A DNA stretch of 64,000 nucleotides from Thuidium tamariscinum (lineage: Eukaryota; Streptophyta; Bryopsida; Hypnales; Thuidiaceae). The translations under genes were made by a program, and so were the position numbers. The notes beneath the pieces are model-generated. The model ran no database searches and was not told the DNA's origin. It saw nothing but the letters and a program-made list of their open reading frames with translations. The stretch lies in contig OX344749.2 in the NCBI GenBank assembly GCA_947034885.2, forward strand, positions 4,169,501 to 4,233,500, in the 5' to 3' direction. Positions 47,036 through 61,139 of the stretch are shown here, one piece after another. Position 1 is the stretch's first letter, and every line of letters begins with the position of its first letter.

Positions 47036-50000
47036 GTCGAATTAGGAGTCTGCCCCATGCCATTGCTAAAAATTTTCAAATTTTTTCCCACATGAAGACA
47101 AGACAAGACAAGTGAGAGAAACTGTGTGAACAACTGAAATTATATTTTTTTGGCAAAGTATGAATTTGCTATAAATTTTTGAAGTGTTCAATCCAAAAGT
47201 CAGAGTCTTTACACTACCCTACACCAACATGCATTTGAATCCATAATACTCATCTTACTCTTTTGAAGCAATCACAATATTTTCTTACATGGGTCATTTG
47301 ACTACAATGGGTTGTTCTACCTTATTAATTCTTTAAGGATGAAGGAAGCCTTGATTTAAAATGACCATTTCATTTGAACATATTGTAGAAAGTACAACTT
47401 AATTGGGGCAAAAACAATTGATAAGATTGATTGAAGAACATTGTATATGCTGGTTTACAAAAATACTCATTGAACGAATTAGTATCTAGATAAGAGTTGT
47501 TCAAAATCACTAAAAAAGTGATGCCAAAATATAGGCAACTACCTTTCACGATTATGGAATTTGCAACTAAATATAAAGATACTAAAGTTTAAAAACTGAT
47601 GACTCAAGATGTCTTGGGTCAACTATAAGCATATAGTCTCTTAGTTTAATAACAAGGTCTTATAATAATGACATTTTAATATGCATATGTTGGGTAATTA
47701 TGTGTTTGTCACATATCATATGTTACATGTTATCATTCAAATGATCTCTTACATCTTAACTATTCAAGTCATCCTTCAAACAATTAAAATATATTGATAA
47801 TATTATAAATGTTTTGTTGCAAATTAGAAATGAGAGAGTTAGGACTCCTCTATTCACAAAGAATAACTATGATCTTATTACTTTGAAAGGATTTATAGTA
47901 TTACAAATAAATACAATTTCAATGTTAAAACTAGAAACATTTGAATGGAATTTTTATAATGAAAAGCAATTGAAAAATCATATAGAACTAGAGCCCAAAG
48001 TGCTAATTAGATTAATCTATTGAATAATAGTCAATTTTTAATCTTTTTTCCAACTTTATATAAATGGAAAGCCCCTTTTCTAATCCCTATAATCTATCTA
48101 TGCAATCAATTGATCAACTTACACATATATACATACATGATATCATATCAAAACCTCTTCAATCCTTAAATAAAGATGTAATTGTTTTCCAAGTAAAATG
48201 GCATAGTCCACATATTTACTTAGCATGAAGACCAACATTGGGTCAAATTGGCCATAAATGACAAATAACCATAATAGATGTCTTTACAGTATTCTCTTAA
48301 GTGAAGTTGATTTTTTTGTTCATTTTAAATTTTTTTGGTAGGTTTAGGCTCGTCCAAAACTTCAAAGAAAAAAATCACCAACCATTGCAAGATCAAATGC
48401 TTGCATTCAACAAATAAACTTTTCTTCTCTTTCTTTGTGGATAAATTTCATCTTTCAAGCTTTTTAAGAAAAAAAGGATGCATGTCCTCCACCTTGTATA
48501 TAAACTTAAATGCTCAAAAAATATTATAAACATTCATATAAAAATTTCAACCAAAAATCTTTACATATATTCTTAAAAAGAATGTTAACCCTTAAAGGAC
48601 CAACTTGATAAATATATTTGTGATCTTTGTTGTTGCGGGTGGCTTGGGTAAAACCAACGCTAACCTCATTTTGTATCATGGACGACGAAGTGGGGTTAAT
48701 GGCCCACATGATCGAGACTCGTTTGTTCTCACGGTGAAGTTTGTTTCTTAAAGCTTGTCACTGAGAGTTTGAAAGTTTAGGAACTAATCTTTTAGACAGC
48801 TAAGCTTGTGGTCTAGCTATCCCGTTTTACCTGTCCAAAGCCATGGAATCTTATCACACATCTTTACCCTTAAATCCATTTAGAGCCAACCATTACAAGA
48901 CACGCCGACAGATACTGGTTCGATCGAAATTTAGAAGATTTGACATTCAAGTAGAAGGATTGAAGTAATAGATTGAAGAATTTGACACATCTATGACTTT
49001 CCGTAACAAAATACAATGATTTAGTTGATGAGATACTTGTGATGAGCTCACTCCTACTCATCTTCTTTATTAATTTGTTGAATGTTAGTGAGGTGTGTCT
49101 ACGAGTGACAAGTTCACTTGTTCATATTATCTTATTGCTTCCTTCATTCCCAAGTCGTTTCTGATCACAGCCAGAGTCCTCATGATTTCTTGAAGCAAAC
49201 ACTCTCTATACAAAAACGTTGGTAAGCGGGTCACAATCAACTTGGAGACATGGTGGGTTCCAATTCAAACACCACACCAGCTAGTTCAAACAAGGTAAGG
49301 TTTAGTTTAAATGTAGTAAAGGTTTTTTGGGGTAATTCCAAGTTCTTTCTGACGTATCTTCCCTCATCTTGATATGGCAAAAGTGAGGTCCATTGGCACT
49401 TCTATGGCATTAGTAGCATGGCTACTTGATACCTTGAGTATGGTATTCGGTGGTAATTTATGATGAATTTTAGAACTACTTGTAGTTATTATACAAACCC
49501 TGAAGGCTTAACTTTGGATACTCATAGGACGTTGCAAATCTCAATTAACTTCTACTGAAGTAGAACCTATGGATGGGGATCCACATTAGTGACTTTCTAC
49601 TTAGAAAATTTTGTGTAAATACATGGTTCTCAAGAAACCTCAACAATTCTTACCATTATTTTTCATTTCTTCTTGCTAATGTAACTAAAGAATTTTGGAG
49701 CTCAATTTGTTACTCTTCGTACCTCATTTTCCTTAGTTTGATGGATATGGGTGCTTCTACCTTATAATTTTTGAATGGTAAGCTGACTGGATGAAAGTTT
49801 ACATGGCCTAAACAATGGTAGCGAATCAGATGCTTGATTTACATCTTCTAACAAAACAAACAAAATTCCCATCCTGAGTACCTTGTGCAAAAACGATACT
49901 AAACCCAAAGCATGTCATCTTTAACCAACCCTTGAGAACAGATAGACCTCAAAAAGTTCAATACCATCAGATTCCCACTCTAGTATGACACGAAATAGGA

Positions 50001-50726
50001 ATATTTGACAAAAAGATACATGCCTATAAATATTCTACGCCATCTCGGAGACCTAATCAAAAGGGAGGACGATGGCGCACAAATAGGAAGTGGATCAACT
50101 GAGCCCAAACCCTGGAAAACTTTGGCAATTTCAACCATCACTCGTCCACATCCCCCGCAGTAAAATCACTTACAAAGTATTCGGCAAACCCAGTGACTTG
50201 GTGTGGAATATAAAAGTATGGATGAATGCAGTGGTGTATTTCTGAGATCAACCCACCATCTCAAACGAACACAAGTATAATCAACAAACCGTACTCGTAG
50301 AATTCCTATCAATCTTTGACTGAATAGCTCGGTGATAAGCCACGGCCTTTCAGACTTGACACCCAACGAACTACCAACGAGGTTCAGAACGCCGTGAAAC
50401 CACCGATTAGAGGTTGCAAAAATAATGTTACAATGAATTCCTCTGAAGGCCCTCCTACCCACTGCCACACTCCCAAGCTGGCCAACAGAAGGCCCGCCCC
50501 TACTTTCGATGGATTCTCACGCGCCGGATCTTCCTGCATTCTCTAACTCGCCGAGATTGCTCACAGACGCATACCATACAGATAATTGGCGCAGCGACAA
50601 GGGCCTGTTTCAAAGACCCCTCATCCATCGCCCATGCCATCATGTCTACGTTGTCAATGTACAGAGAAAATCCGCGGAATCGCCCGAGCAGTGCCCACAT
50701 ACTTCCCACAACCTGGCCACGCCCAC
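47036..50726. other. AT-rich intergenic DNA and 3' flank of NUP155
   Basis: I found no supported gene. TTAACCCTTAAAGGACC at about 48,588 and GTGGGGTTAATGG at about 48,672 look like isolated ends of TTAA elements. From about 50,470 the DNA becomes GC-rich and should be the 3' untranslated region of NUP155 (minus strand). Confidence 0.4.
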
Positions 50727-53700
50727 CTAGCCTTTGAGGATCTCCTCCAGCTCCCTGAACCCGTGAAGCACGGGCTCCACAGCTCCGGGCGCCAGTGCTA
50801 TGCGTCGCACTTCGGTCATGTACCTGCTCCACGAACCACGTCCATTAATCCTCACCATAGTTATCGAGCAGCGATGGAACCCACGCTCAGGCACCCAAGA
50901 GGCAGGCAACACCCTTGCAGGAATATCCTCACACTAGGACACCCTCGCCAAGACGAGCAAACGTGGCCGCAGACGGCATGCAAACCGATCAGCATGCAAA
51001 CAAACATCCGTCACCTCAGAGAATCCAGACGCACCTGTTGGCTATGCTTGCAAGCTTATCGCGCATGCCCTGGTTGCTCAGAGCCAGCTCCGCGCCTCCA
51101 AACAAAAGAAAACCGCCGCTGACACCGGACCCCACGCGGGTGTACAGCACGCTATTCGCCCATTCCCGCATCACCGTCAGGACTGACCGAAGGATACGGA
51201 GACGCAAAGAAGGTTTCGGAAGGATCGCCCCGCTCGCCAACACGCGATCGTAGTTCCTCTGCACAGGCTCCGCAGCACCCTTGCACGCAGCGAGCAACGC
51301 ACGGGGGATGTCCTCGTCGCCCACCACCTCTGATCCTGCGCACATCTTGTCCTGTCACACCGCGATCCACCCCACCACAAGCACGTCAGTGATCGCTACG
51401 ACACCGCCACTCCTCTCACTGCACCATCAACTCACAGGGACCACGTCATCGTGCATCTCAGCGCCTGCGTCCAGGTTACTGCCAACTCTCCCTCGCATCG
51501 TATGCCGCCACCTCCACACCCAACTAGCAACTTCCCGGGCCGTGGCATCAACTCCGACTGTCCCCTCCTGCCCAGCTCAAGGAAGACGACCTACGCCGTC
51601 TCGAGAAAATCGCGTCTCAGTGGATTTAAAATCGGGCAGCACATCCTCTACACCGATCGCTCACACGCATTTCAGTCGATGCACGACACTGTCACTAACG
51701 ACCTACCCAAGGCCACTTTGTATGCAAGACGACACCCCACCAGACACCGACAATAGGGTTCAGAGGTTGAGAGGGTGCGCCGTAAAGTACATGAGCAGCA
51801 GTTTCCAGATGCAGGCAAATGGTGTGCAGGGGCATGCTCCCGCCGTCGCCGGGGTACAACAGAGGGCCCACTCTTCGCAACACGGAGCAAGCCTCCCCTA
51901 CTCCGCCCACGGCCAAAGCCTGGTCGAGCAGACGCGTCCACGTCTCGCGCATCACGCTGTTCTCCGCATCTCCGCTGTAGTTCGAAAAGTGCAGAATCTC
52001 CAGACACACCTGCATGGCCAAGCCAACCAACGCAGGTCACCCACCTTGCACATTCACGACGACGCTGCTCAGCCGAATTGCTACCGGCTCCGGCAACAGA
52101 TCCGAGGACCCCCAGTCCCAAAATAAAAACACGCCCATGCTTCTCAGCGTGACCGGGACCCACCAAACCCTCCAACCAAATCCACGGAGCCTTGTCCAAC
52201 GTCACAAAAACCACAACAACCTCTGAGTGCCGGCATCCGATGGGTGGGACTAACGAGGTGCACTCATCCAGGAACCACAAATTATATCGAACACGCGTCG
52301 ACTCACACATCACCCCCCGTGAAACCGAACAACCGTGAAGAAACAGCTCACCTCCCAGAGCTCGAAACGACAGGCGTAGTCGTTGTAGAGTTGGGTGATG
52401 CTCTTCAACTCCGTGCCCAGTTCCTCCGACTTCTCCCTCGCAGCATTAGCGCGGCTTTCGTCCACGAAAACGCCAGTAAACGCTCTCGAAAAAGGGAACC
52501 CGTCCTCCTCCATCGGCACGGTGCCTCCTTCCTCCGATGAACCTCCACACGCTATACGGTCTAAAGCTTCCTTGATCTTCTGCTGGAACCGCAAAACGGC
52601 CAGCTTGCCTTCCAAAAGTTCCATCAAACCGCTGTCGGACAGCTCCGAAGACAGGCCCAGGCCACCGGGAGCCCGGCTTCCACTCCGAGCTTGCAGGACC
52701 GCATTGCTTAGATATTCGTACCTGCGAGCCACCACATGGCACGTTCGTTGCACCTTATGACGCGACCACTCTAACACCACACCAACGCAAAAGGCAAAAC
52801 AACATTTGCCCCCAAGTGCGCCCCAAGCCAGACAGGATACTCTACCTCTGTTCCAGTGTGATCTCCGAGGCGCCCTCCGGTTGACGACGTTCCGCCAAAC
52901 GCAACAGCACGTGAGCGGCCTGCGCATGCTGCCGCCGGTGAACGTACAACCGCGAAAGAAGCTCCAAGTACTTCGCCTGCTCCCCTGATATCGGCTGCCG
53001 CAAACGACTGCTGTTCGGCGTCGTCGAAGGCATCGGTGACTTGAACGTGCCGCTCGACACCTGACTCGCCTGAAAGGAACATCCCACGCCGCCATCAGCA
53101 CATCGTCCACACAACGAAATCACCCTGTTTCTGAACAGGGGAGACGGCAGTCCGCAATCCCACCCATCCCTCCAACACCGCACCACGCCACATCCACCTC
53201 GAAATATCGCTCGCTAATGCGACTCTCAAAATCACGGCCGCACCGTCCGAACCAGAGGAAGTCATTTCGTACCTTCGTGGTCTGGTAGTTGCCCGCGCTC
53301 TGCAAAAACGTCACCAAGTCGGGACCACCCAGATCCAACAGTTCCTGAGTCAGACCCAACTCGATCATCGTCTGGTACAAACACTCGTGGAAAGCTAGGT
53401 CTGGCCATCGCACACCGAGTTGCACGATCTGCCGAATGTAACTTTCCCTCGCGGATTCGTCCAGCAGCAAGCGGGCTCCCGGGGCCGATGCAGAGAAGGA
53501 AAGCTTCGCGTTCCCACCCTCTGCGCCAGACTGCCCCTTCAGGGACCGGAGCGCATTCGTCACCACATCGTAGCACTGACGCCGGGCAGCTAAAGCCGAC
53601 TGACGTCTTCCTTCGTCGATACTCTCGTTGAACGCATCCTCCGATGGGTCCAACGCGCGAGCTTTTCGCAACGGAAGCTCCACCACGGCCTCGTAGAATC

Positions 53701-56700
53701 TGGCACCACACACCAAAAACACGCCATATCAGCAAAACCACACCTCCCCGCTCGCTTCCAGGACCAACTCCGATTCCGAACCGAACCACTCCAACAACAG
53801 GCGTTTCAAATCCCTCGTGGCCAACCCCCACATGCACCGCCGCCACTCAAGTCGGTCAGGGGTCCAGGGCATCGGAAACCCCGTTCGACTCCGACAACGA
53901 GCACCCAAGCCAATGACCGCCACAGTGAAGAGTTCTCCACCGAAACTCAGCCAAACTCTGATCCCAGACGTACCGAATGTCCTCGAAGCGCTGGCACACG
54001 CTCAGCAGGTCCGCGGTTTCCGGAACTTGCCCCAGAAGCTCCAAAGCCTCCTTCGCCAGCCGGTCTCGCTCGTCCAAATCGGAACTGCCCGCCGCCCTCT
54101 CCAAGCTCTCCACGGCTTGGTAGAATTGGTAGTCGGATTCGTTGTAGTAGCTAGGACACCCATCCCTCAGCTTTCGGCTCACGTCGTCCACTGTGCCCCG
54201 GCCATCCGGGGCCACGTAGTACTGCACACCAACGCGCACCATCCATCAGGCACACAAACGCACACACATGAACAGCGCAGCCCAACACTTGCTCGCGGTG
54301 GGGTTGCCGCGACCGAATGATCGCGCACATCAACAACCTACTGCGCGTCACCCCACACGTTTCCCCTACCTCCATCAGGGCCGCCACAAGGCGAGTCGCG
54401 ATCTGCTCGCCGTCGACCGAACAAACCAGTTGGTGAAACGTCAGCTGCGCGAGCTGACGCCGTTGACCTTCATCCAGGCTCTGGGCCAAACGACCCACAT
54501 GGTGCTGCTGGAGAAGCTGAAGGAGCCTCAGGGCCTCGCCCGACCGTCTCAACAGCCGCCGGATGCATTCCATCCCTCGCACCTGCCACCCATGCACAAA
54601 GGGACGTCAACAGTCCGCCCATCAAGCAAAGCCCCATCGTCTGCCTAGACAGACCGCAAGGCCCACATTCCCCATTCCGTCCGCAATTCCGAAAACACCG
54701 GCATCGTCCGCATCAGCACAAAATGCAAATGCATCGAAAACAGACCACCACCAACCTCCATCGCAGCCAGTTCAGCAGGACTCAGCTCTTTGTGCGGCAG
54801 GCGTTGCCTCTTGTTTGCAGACCCCGGAAGAGTGGCCCGTCCTGCCCTCGGCTGAGGCGTCTCGTACGTGATCATCAGAGGGGATCGAGAAGGGATCTCG
54901 CCCCTCGCGAACCCGTCAACTCCGAACGGACTGCTATGCCTCTCGCCGTACGCCGACATGTCGCCCACACCCATCACGCGACCGTAGTGACCCCGCCTCT
55001 GATTTCGGCGAGCACGAAGGAACTGCTCCAGAGAGCGGATCTTGTCCTCCAAGGACAGCATCGCTTCCACAGGCAATCTGCACCACCCATGACGTACGGA
55101 CTGACGTCAGAAAATCCAAACGACTCCGCACGAACCGCAAAGAACACGCTGCCGTCCACCGCATGGAAATAAGAAGGCAATGTGGCGCACGCTTGCAGGC
55201 ACACCCGAAAGCCCAAGTGCAAATGGCCCACGGTCGGAGCGAAGCCAGGCATTGGCCGCCACATTCGCCCCAGAACAGGAACGCGGCCACATCACCACAA
55301 GACCATGACCCACCAGGCTCCCACGGATGCTCTCAGGCCACAAGCATGCACGACGCTACGCTCCAGCGCATCGCGAGATAACCACCCACCTGCAAGAAAT
55401 GATGCCGCCGTCCCCGCTGCTCTCCGCTCCGCCCTCCTTCCTCACATCCATCACTGGAAGCTCCCAGACGCAACGCAGCAAACGCGCCGTCGCCAGACAA
55501 AGACCATCGTGAGCTCCCGAGAACACAGGCTCCGCTTCTTGCACCACTTGACCCATGTTGAACCCACCCCCCGAAGAAAGACCGCTTGTGGCCGCACCAC
55601 CTCCTTGCATCTGAGGAACGCCCACCAACCGCGGGTCTTCGAAGGCTTCCGCCGCCCTGTCCGCGATTGCACCCGCCACGATGTTATCCTCGTCCGATGT
55701 GAGCCTCGCAGCCAGCAACAAACACATGGCCGCGGCCTCGCTGGCGCCGTAGCGCTGGAAAAAGTCTTCCAGCACGCTGCGAAGAGTGTTCGAATCCAGC
55801 AGCTTCTGAAGGAGATCCACCGGACGATTGAACGCCAATTCCATCACGCCCATGGTGCTCAGGACGACCGACCTGCGCCGAGGAAGCACGTGCTGAGTGG
55901 CCAGCTCTCCTCGAGCCCACAATCGACGGGCACGAACCACCTCGTCGCCCGGGACCTGCCACACCCGAGATCCACCACCACGTCCAAGGCTTCGTCAGAC
56001 CTTCCACACCACTCTCCAATGACAGACCACCTCCCAGTGCGAAAGCGCAAACAGATCCAACCGATTACTGAACTCCTTTCATGGGCATGCCAACTGCCAA
56101 ACACGCATCTTGCTCCATCGAAATTCAACCTGAACCCCTAATTCAATCAAGGAGAGCGGAAGTGCAAGAGCCAGTCCTCCAATTCACATTGCAACAAGCC
56201 CTGCTGAATCGAACATACCTGGCTGCTCACCGTTGCACTGCCCGGCTCGCACACCGAGAACTCCACCGCCGCAGCTTGTTCCGGGGGAGGAAGAACGTCC
56301 GCTATAGCTAGAGCCCGACCATCCACGCCCAGAATCGTCACCATCTCACGTAACGACCGCATCGAGCGCGAAGCGGACCCAGACCCGCCGATCGTCGCAC
56401 TGCCTGCAGAAGACGCGGCGGGACCCGTCAGGTCCCGAGTCGCAACCACCAGCCGCGACAGGGTGGAAGGCGACGCATCGGACACGACCAGAACTCCACT
56501 GGAACAGTGGGCAGCTTCCGCCTTGATCACGAAACCTCCCTCCGACTGCGTGCGAGCACCCAAAGGAGAGCTTCCGAAACCGCCCATCACCCCCACCACG
56601 CCCACGGACGGAGCGGGTCGAGTCATCACCACTCGGAGGACCGACGGCTTCTGCCCGCCCACGCCCGTCGAACCGTTCACCCCCGCCAGACTGCTGCCCG

Positions 56701-59211
56701 TCGACGTGGTTGTGGACAGATAGATCCTCCGCCCGTCGGACGTGATGGCCACCAAGTGCAGCCACTTCGACTCCGCGCTGGAGATCGGAGCGATGGAGAC
56801 GATGTTTGCCTTCGGCGCCCGTGGAACTCCCCGGGTCCCTACGCTCCGTCCGCGCGAGTCTCGCTGCTCACCCACGCGGCTCTCCTCGGCCACTTTCCTC
56901 GGGGCGCCGTCTCCGTTCTTGCCCAGATCGAACAACTGCAACTTCGACTCCTGCGTGCGGGTGTACAGGATGTTTCGTTCTTCGTCCACCACCACTTCCA
57001 CGATCGCATCCACGGCGCCAAATTTCAGAGAATTCGGGACCACCCACCTGCATCCACCACCGAAGCAGAACACGGTCAAAAACCGGCCCACAAGCGGATA
57101 TTCATCGTCGACAAGCTCACCACGACAATCTGCCTACCAGCATCAACGAAATTCCGTGGGGAAAGAGACAGCACCTAGACAGAAGGTTACCCAGACCCCC
57201 AGTATGGCACACCTTGCGGCACCGGCTCTGCCAACCATTGCCCGCCGTGTAGATCAGCTCGTACAGGTGACCATCTCGACCTCCCAGAAAGATCCGGCCC
57301 GAATTCGTGTGGGTGATGCACGTCATCGTCACGCCGTCCGTCGGGATGGTGTACTGAGGGAGAGGCTGGAGTGTCAGTTCCATGAACGGATCCCCTCCCA
57401 CGCCGCTCCCGCTGCAGCACACACCCAGCAATACCAACTGCGCAAACAAACGACATGTCAGGCCTCTCGTGCTGCAACGAACCGACAGAAATCCACCACT
57501 CCCGTCTACTGCCGGTCACTCGCAAGCTGCTCAGTCCCCCCACGCTAGCAGATTCGAAACATAACATGACGCGGGAAAATAGGCGCGCCTCACCTCCACC
57601 GGGGTGGCCAACACGATGAGGTGCTGGATGGCCTCAATGAACACGCCAGGCTTGGCCTTCGCCAATCCAACGGCACAAATCGCCTGCTCCTCTCCGCTAT
57701 ACTCGGGGCATTGCCCATCCCTGCACGACACCCAAGTCCCATCCTCAGTTCACTCAACCTTCCTCCTACAAGCACCAGCTCTCAGTAATGCTCGAACCTA
57801 CTCATCAGAAAGACTCCGACTTCGGCCACCCGAAGAGAGTAAAATCTCAGGGAAAAACGGACCGGACCTCATGTGCGCAAATCGATCCACAACACTCGAC
57901 CGCTCAGCACGAGCACAAGAACATCCGCAACCACGACGTGACAGCACCCGATCCATCCATAGATTCCCCTCTTCGCAAAACGTCAAACAATCCTACGCTC
58001 GGAACGCGATTCCACTCAACCGAAATCGCAAATTCGGTCCACCACGGTCAGAAAATGGTCGGCCAGGAAAGAAAGTCGCAGGCATCCCACTCTTACCACT
58101 TGTCGAATCGCCACAGAAAAAGAGTGTCGTCCACAGTGGCCCAAGCTCGACGAATTTCGGGGAAAATGCCGCAAAGGGCCGTGCCCTGTCCGCCCGCTGC
58201 ATTGTACCGCTCGATCAACACAGGTGGAAGTTCCCTCGAATGGATCACATCCACAAAAGCCGGCCACTGCACAAAAAGCCCACAACGACAACACCAAACT
58301 CAGAAACACAGTCGACCTTCACACTGTTCCACGTCCACACAACCATCGCTACGACGCCCTCCTCAAGCCGCCGGACACACGCTCTTTCCATCGGCCGCCA
58401 GGGACACGTGGAAAAATCAATTCTGAACAGCACCTGGCTTCGGTGATGTGGTTCAGACCGTCACCCCAGGCCTTGGAACACCAAAGACGTCACCACTACC
58501 CAAACACCCGACGGGGAGACCCGAATCGGCCGGCCGCGCCGTGAAGCCGAAACAAGGAGGGTTCTGCTGCTGCGGAGAACCCGTTTCGCACAGTGCATGG
58601 GATACCATATCGAGAGACCGGGCGTGACGGGGATCGGCACACTAGGCTGCAATTCGGGATCTCCTCCGTCACAAGACATGGATGGAAACACCGGCTGGCC
58701 ACCAAGAGCCAAGGCCGGCTTCAGCTAAATCCAAGGAAGTCGACGGTCGACTCCGACAATCAATGCTGCGTACTCCGCTCTGGTGTTGGGAACACCCAAG
58801 AGAAGTTCTAGTGTAAATTAGGTTTAGGTTTGTGGAGCTTTCCCTCGTTCAGGTTCGCTGCTTCGATGGCCACACTGTCCATATTTTGAACTGTCCATAT
58901 TTCCCGTCGACTGCGTGGGGAATGATTTCGATACTCGCAAGCAAGCAAATTGGAAAACGAAGTAATGCGAGACGACCAATTGCGTAGCAATGCACGCACG
59001 CGGACGGCTAGGCAAAACCCACAAACCCCGGAAAGACGAGAGAAGCTACCTCTTTGGGAGGCGTCGAATACAGGTGGCTCGAAAACCGCGCGGCATCGAG
59101 CGCGTCTTGGAGGTCGCACGAAGCGAACCTCGAATCCCTGGCGATCGAGTCCGTGAGCAGGCGTCCGGCCGCTTCGATGTCCGCCAACACGACCTCATCT
59201 TCCACGCTCAT
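50727..59211 (-). CDS. NUP155: Nuclear pore complex protein NUP155, 1509 residues
   Basis: Fifteen exons join in phase: 59211-59050, 58266-58097, 57720-57594, 57437-57175, 57047-56219, 55955-55390, 55077-54756, 54582-54370, 54221-53974, 53699-53273, 53069-52846, 52721-52352, 52009-51791, 51327-51035 and 50823-50727. The protein matches plant NUP155 throughout and is close to its usual length of about 1460. The N-terminal beta-propeller domain (about 20-520) contains RYNAAGGQGTALCGIFPE, DGQCPEYSGEEQAICAVGLA and SAESKWLHLVAITSDGRR. The helical C-terminal domain contains ARGELATQHVLPRRR, SVLEDFFQRYGASEAAAMCL, LTFHQLVCSVDGEQIATR and DEDIPRALLAACKGAAEP. It is a scaffold of the inner ring of the nuclear pore. 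The gene is unbroken. The start MSVEDEVVLADIEAAG parallels the plant N-terminus. The exon 13/14 junction has two possible acceptors (51327 keeps phase). Confidence 0.95.
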
Positions 59212-59830
59212 CCTTCCCAATTGCCAATTTTCTGGGCGCGCCTGCTAACGACGAGCGGTGCTGCTGCTGTTCCTATCCTCGTCCTCGGTCCCTCCCAGCC
59301 TCTGACAAGGGGACATGCCCGCGATGGAGCCACTCGCTCTCGCAACGGCCTCAGAGCCCCGTTCTTCCGGCCCGCTCCAAAGCCCCGTGCGCCGCGACAT
59401 GAACCCGACGACCGCTCACCCTCACTCCTCTCAGCGGACCTGCAGAGCATGCCATTTCCTTCCCATCGCGCAGGAAAACTCAAAAAAACCCTAATTTCGC
59501 AGCACCTCCGACTTCTGGGCCATTGCGGAACTCGGAACAGTGCCGATCTACGCTCAGTTCGTACCTTCCCGCCACTGAGCTGCACCCAAGCAAGCCTGTC
59601 CCACAAGAACTTGCAACGTCGAACGAGCGGGGTTCGGTTCCCAGACCACCGGAGGAGGTGGAAGGGAAAGAACGTGATGACCAAAACCTCGATTCTCGAC
59701 GTCAACAGAGAAACCTCAGTTGGCAGAGGCAGCGCGGGCAGAGACGAAGCCTGCCCGGACCAGGTCGCGTTTCGCAACGGGGATGTGGGAAAAACCCGCG
59801 CAACGCCATTTGAATGATTTGAATACTGGA
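59212..59830 (-). promoter_or_regulatory. GC-rich upstream region of NUP155
   Basis: About 600 bp of GC-rich DNA continues the composition of the gene body, then changes to AT-rich DNA near 59,830. It must hold the promoter and 5' untranslated region. I could not place a TATA box or start site. Open frames on both strands here are not supported. Confidence 0.4.
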
Positions 59831-60281
59831 GGGGTAGTCACAGCCCCGAACTTCTCCGGAGAATCTTCGGAAACAGGAGCCAATGGGGTCTAGTGTTACG
59901 TGGAGAAGGTGCAACATCCCCTCAGAAGGGGACGAGCTTGGAGATTCAATATGTGAAGAATCAGTTTCATCTTCCAATTGTATGCGGTAATTTTGTTGGT
60001 TTCCAAGCCCCATTTGAATGGAGGCTCCACCAAAGATAATGGTGAAATTGACAGCTACTGAGTGAAACCATGGAGTCAACAATTGAAAACTTTCACTTGT
60101 GCGTGCATTTGGAATGCATTTTATTCACCTTTAAAGTAGATGGATGATTGTGGGTACACCTTGGAAATCAAGAATATTCTTCTAACAACCTCCAATTAGA
60201 AGTCAACCTACATTTGACACTTTCTCAATTGCCAAAGAAGTATGGGGTTGTGAAGAAGGTGCAACTATTCTTAGTTTGCAA

Positions 60282-61135
60282 CCCTTGAGTGCCACACCGC
60301 CCTAAGCATTGCCTATTCAAATTGAATTCAGAATTATGGGGGTTGGATTCCATATATATTGGCAAAAGAAAAGTACCGAGGGATCGATTACTATTTGGAG
60401 ATGAATTCAAGTGGTCTTGATGTTTGTTGTTGTCCTTAACTATGGAGATCGACCTAGTGTCGTGGGATACAATAATAAATTTGTTTTTTGAAGATATTGG
60501 TGTCAAAGCCTCATGAAGACTACCAATGATGGCTAGTGCAAGGCTGTTGTGGATGCTTTGGCTCTTTGTTGAGGACTCTGCTCCCCACAAAGCCATTGTT
60601 CCATCCTTTAGCTGAATGTCCATGTGTCTTTGTTGTACAAGGAAGTTTAGACGTGGCCCTAGTGCAATGTTAGTGCTAGCAAGCTTTAACTAACCTATTG
60701 GTCGTCCTTCTCCCAATTATCGGTTCTCAACATCCCTAGGATGTGACGACATGTGAATTCAATGCCACACAGCTCATGAGGTATGTGTTATTTACATCTA
60801 AATTTTGATAGGCTAGGAACAAGACTTTTTTGCCACTTCTTGCCAATAGTTGGGAGGTAGAGTCTCTTTTCTCCAACTTGGGGTGCATCTTGAAGTCAAA
60901 AACAACCCCCCAATCCCTTCATTTTGCCATGGTCAATGAAAATTTGACCATTATAATCTTTTGAACCCAATTGTGAATCCCTTCAAAATTTTCTAAGCAC
61001 CTCATGAATTGGCCCCTTTGTCATATTCAACGGTGGAAGTCTATGGATTCCATTTTAGCTTACACAACAACCAATCAATTAGAAGGGGGGTCAATAGGCC
61101 CAAAAACTTGTGGTTGTACTATGGGCACTTAAGGG
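60282..61135. mobile_element. TTAA-type element L2, 854 bp
   Basis: The left end is CCCTTGAGTGCCACACC (flank GCAA, decayed from TTAA). The right end, inward from TTAA at 61,136-61,139, is CCCTTAAGTGCCCATAG. The termini resemble L1 (29,483-30,448). A minus-strand frame of 132 codons (60,225-60,623) overlaps its left part; I do not recognise the product. Confidence 0.5.
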
Positions 61136-61139
61136 TTAA

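Noticed and set aside
46552-47133. 193-codon minus-strand frame
   Set aside because: Arg/Pro/Ser-rich product without resemblance to a family, crossing a sharp composition border; probably chance openness in a GC-rich promoter region.
49090-49800. Possible Ty1/copia leader and gag start (ATGGTGGGTTCC at about 49,250)
   Set aside because: Only a short stretch looked gag-like; no LTR pair, primer-binding site, protease or reverse transcriptase was found.
55182-57548. Long plus-strand open frames (up to 319 codons) opposite NUP155
   Set aside because: They lie antisense to exons and introns of a fully consistent NUP155 model; GC-rich DNA has few stops, and no family resemblance was seen.
60225-60623. 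132-codon minus-strand frame at the left end of element L2
   Set aside because: No recognisable domain, no splice context, and it crosses the transposon boundary.
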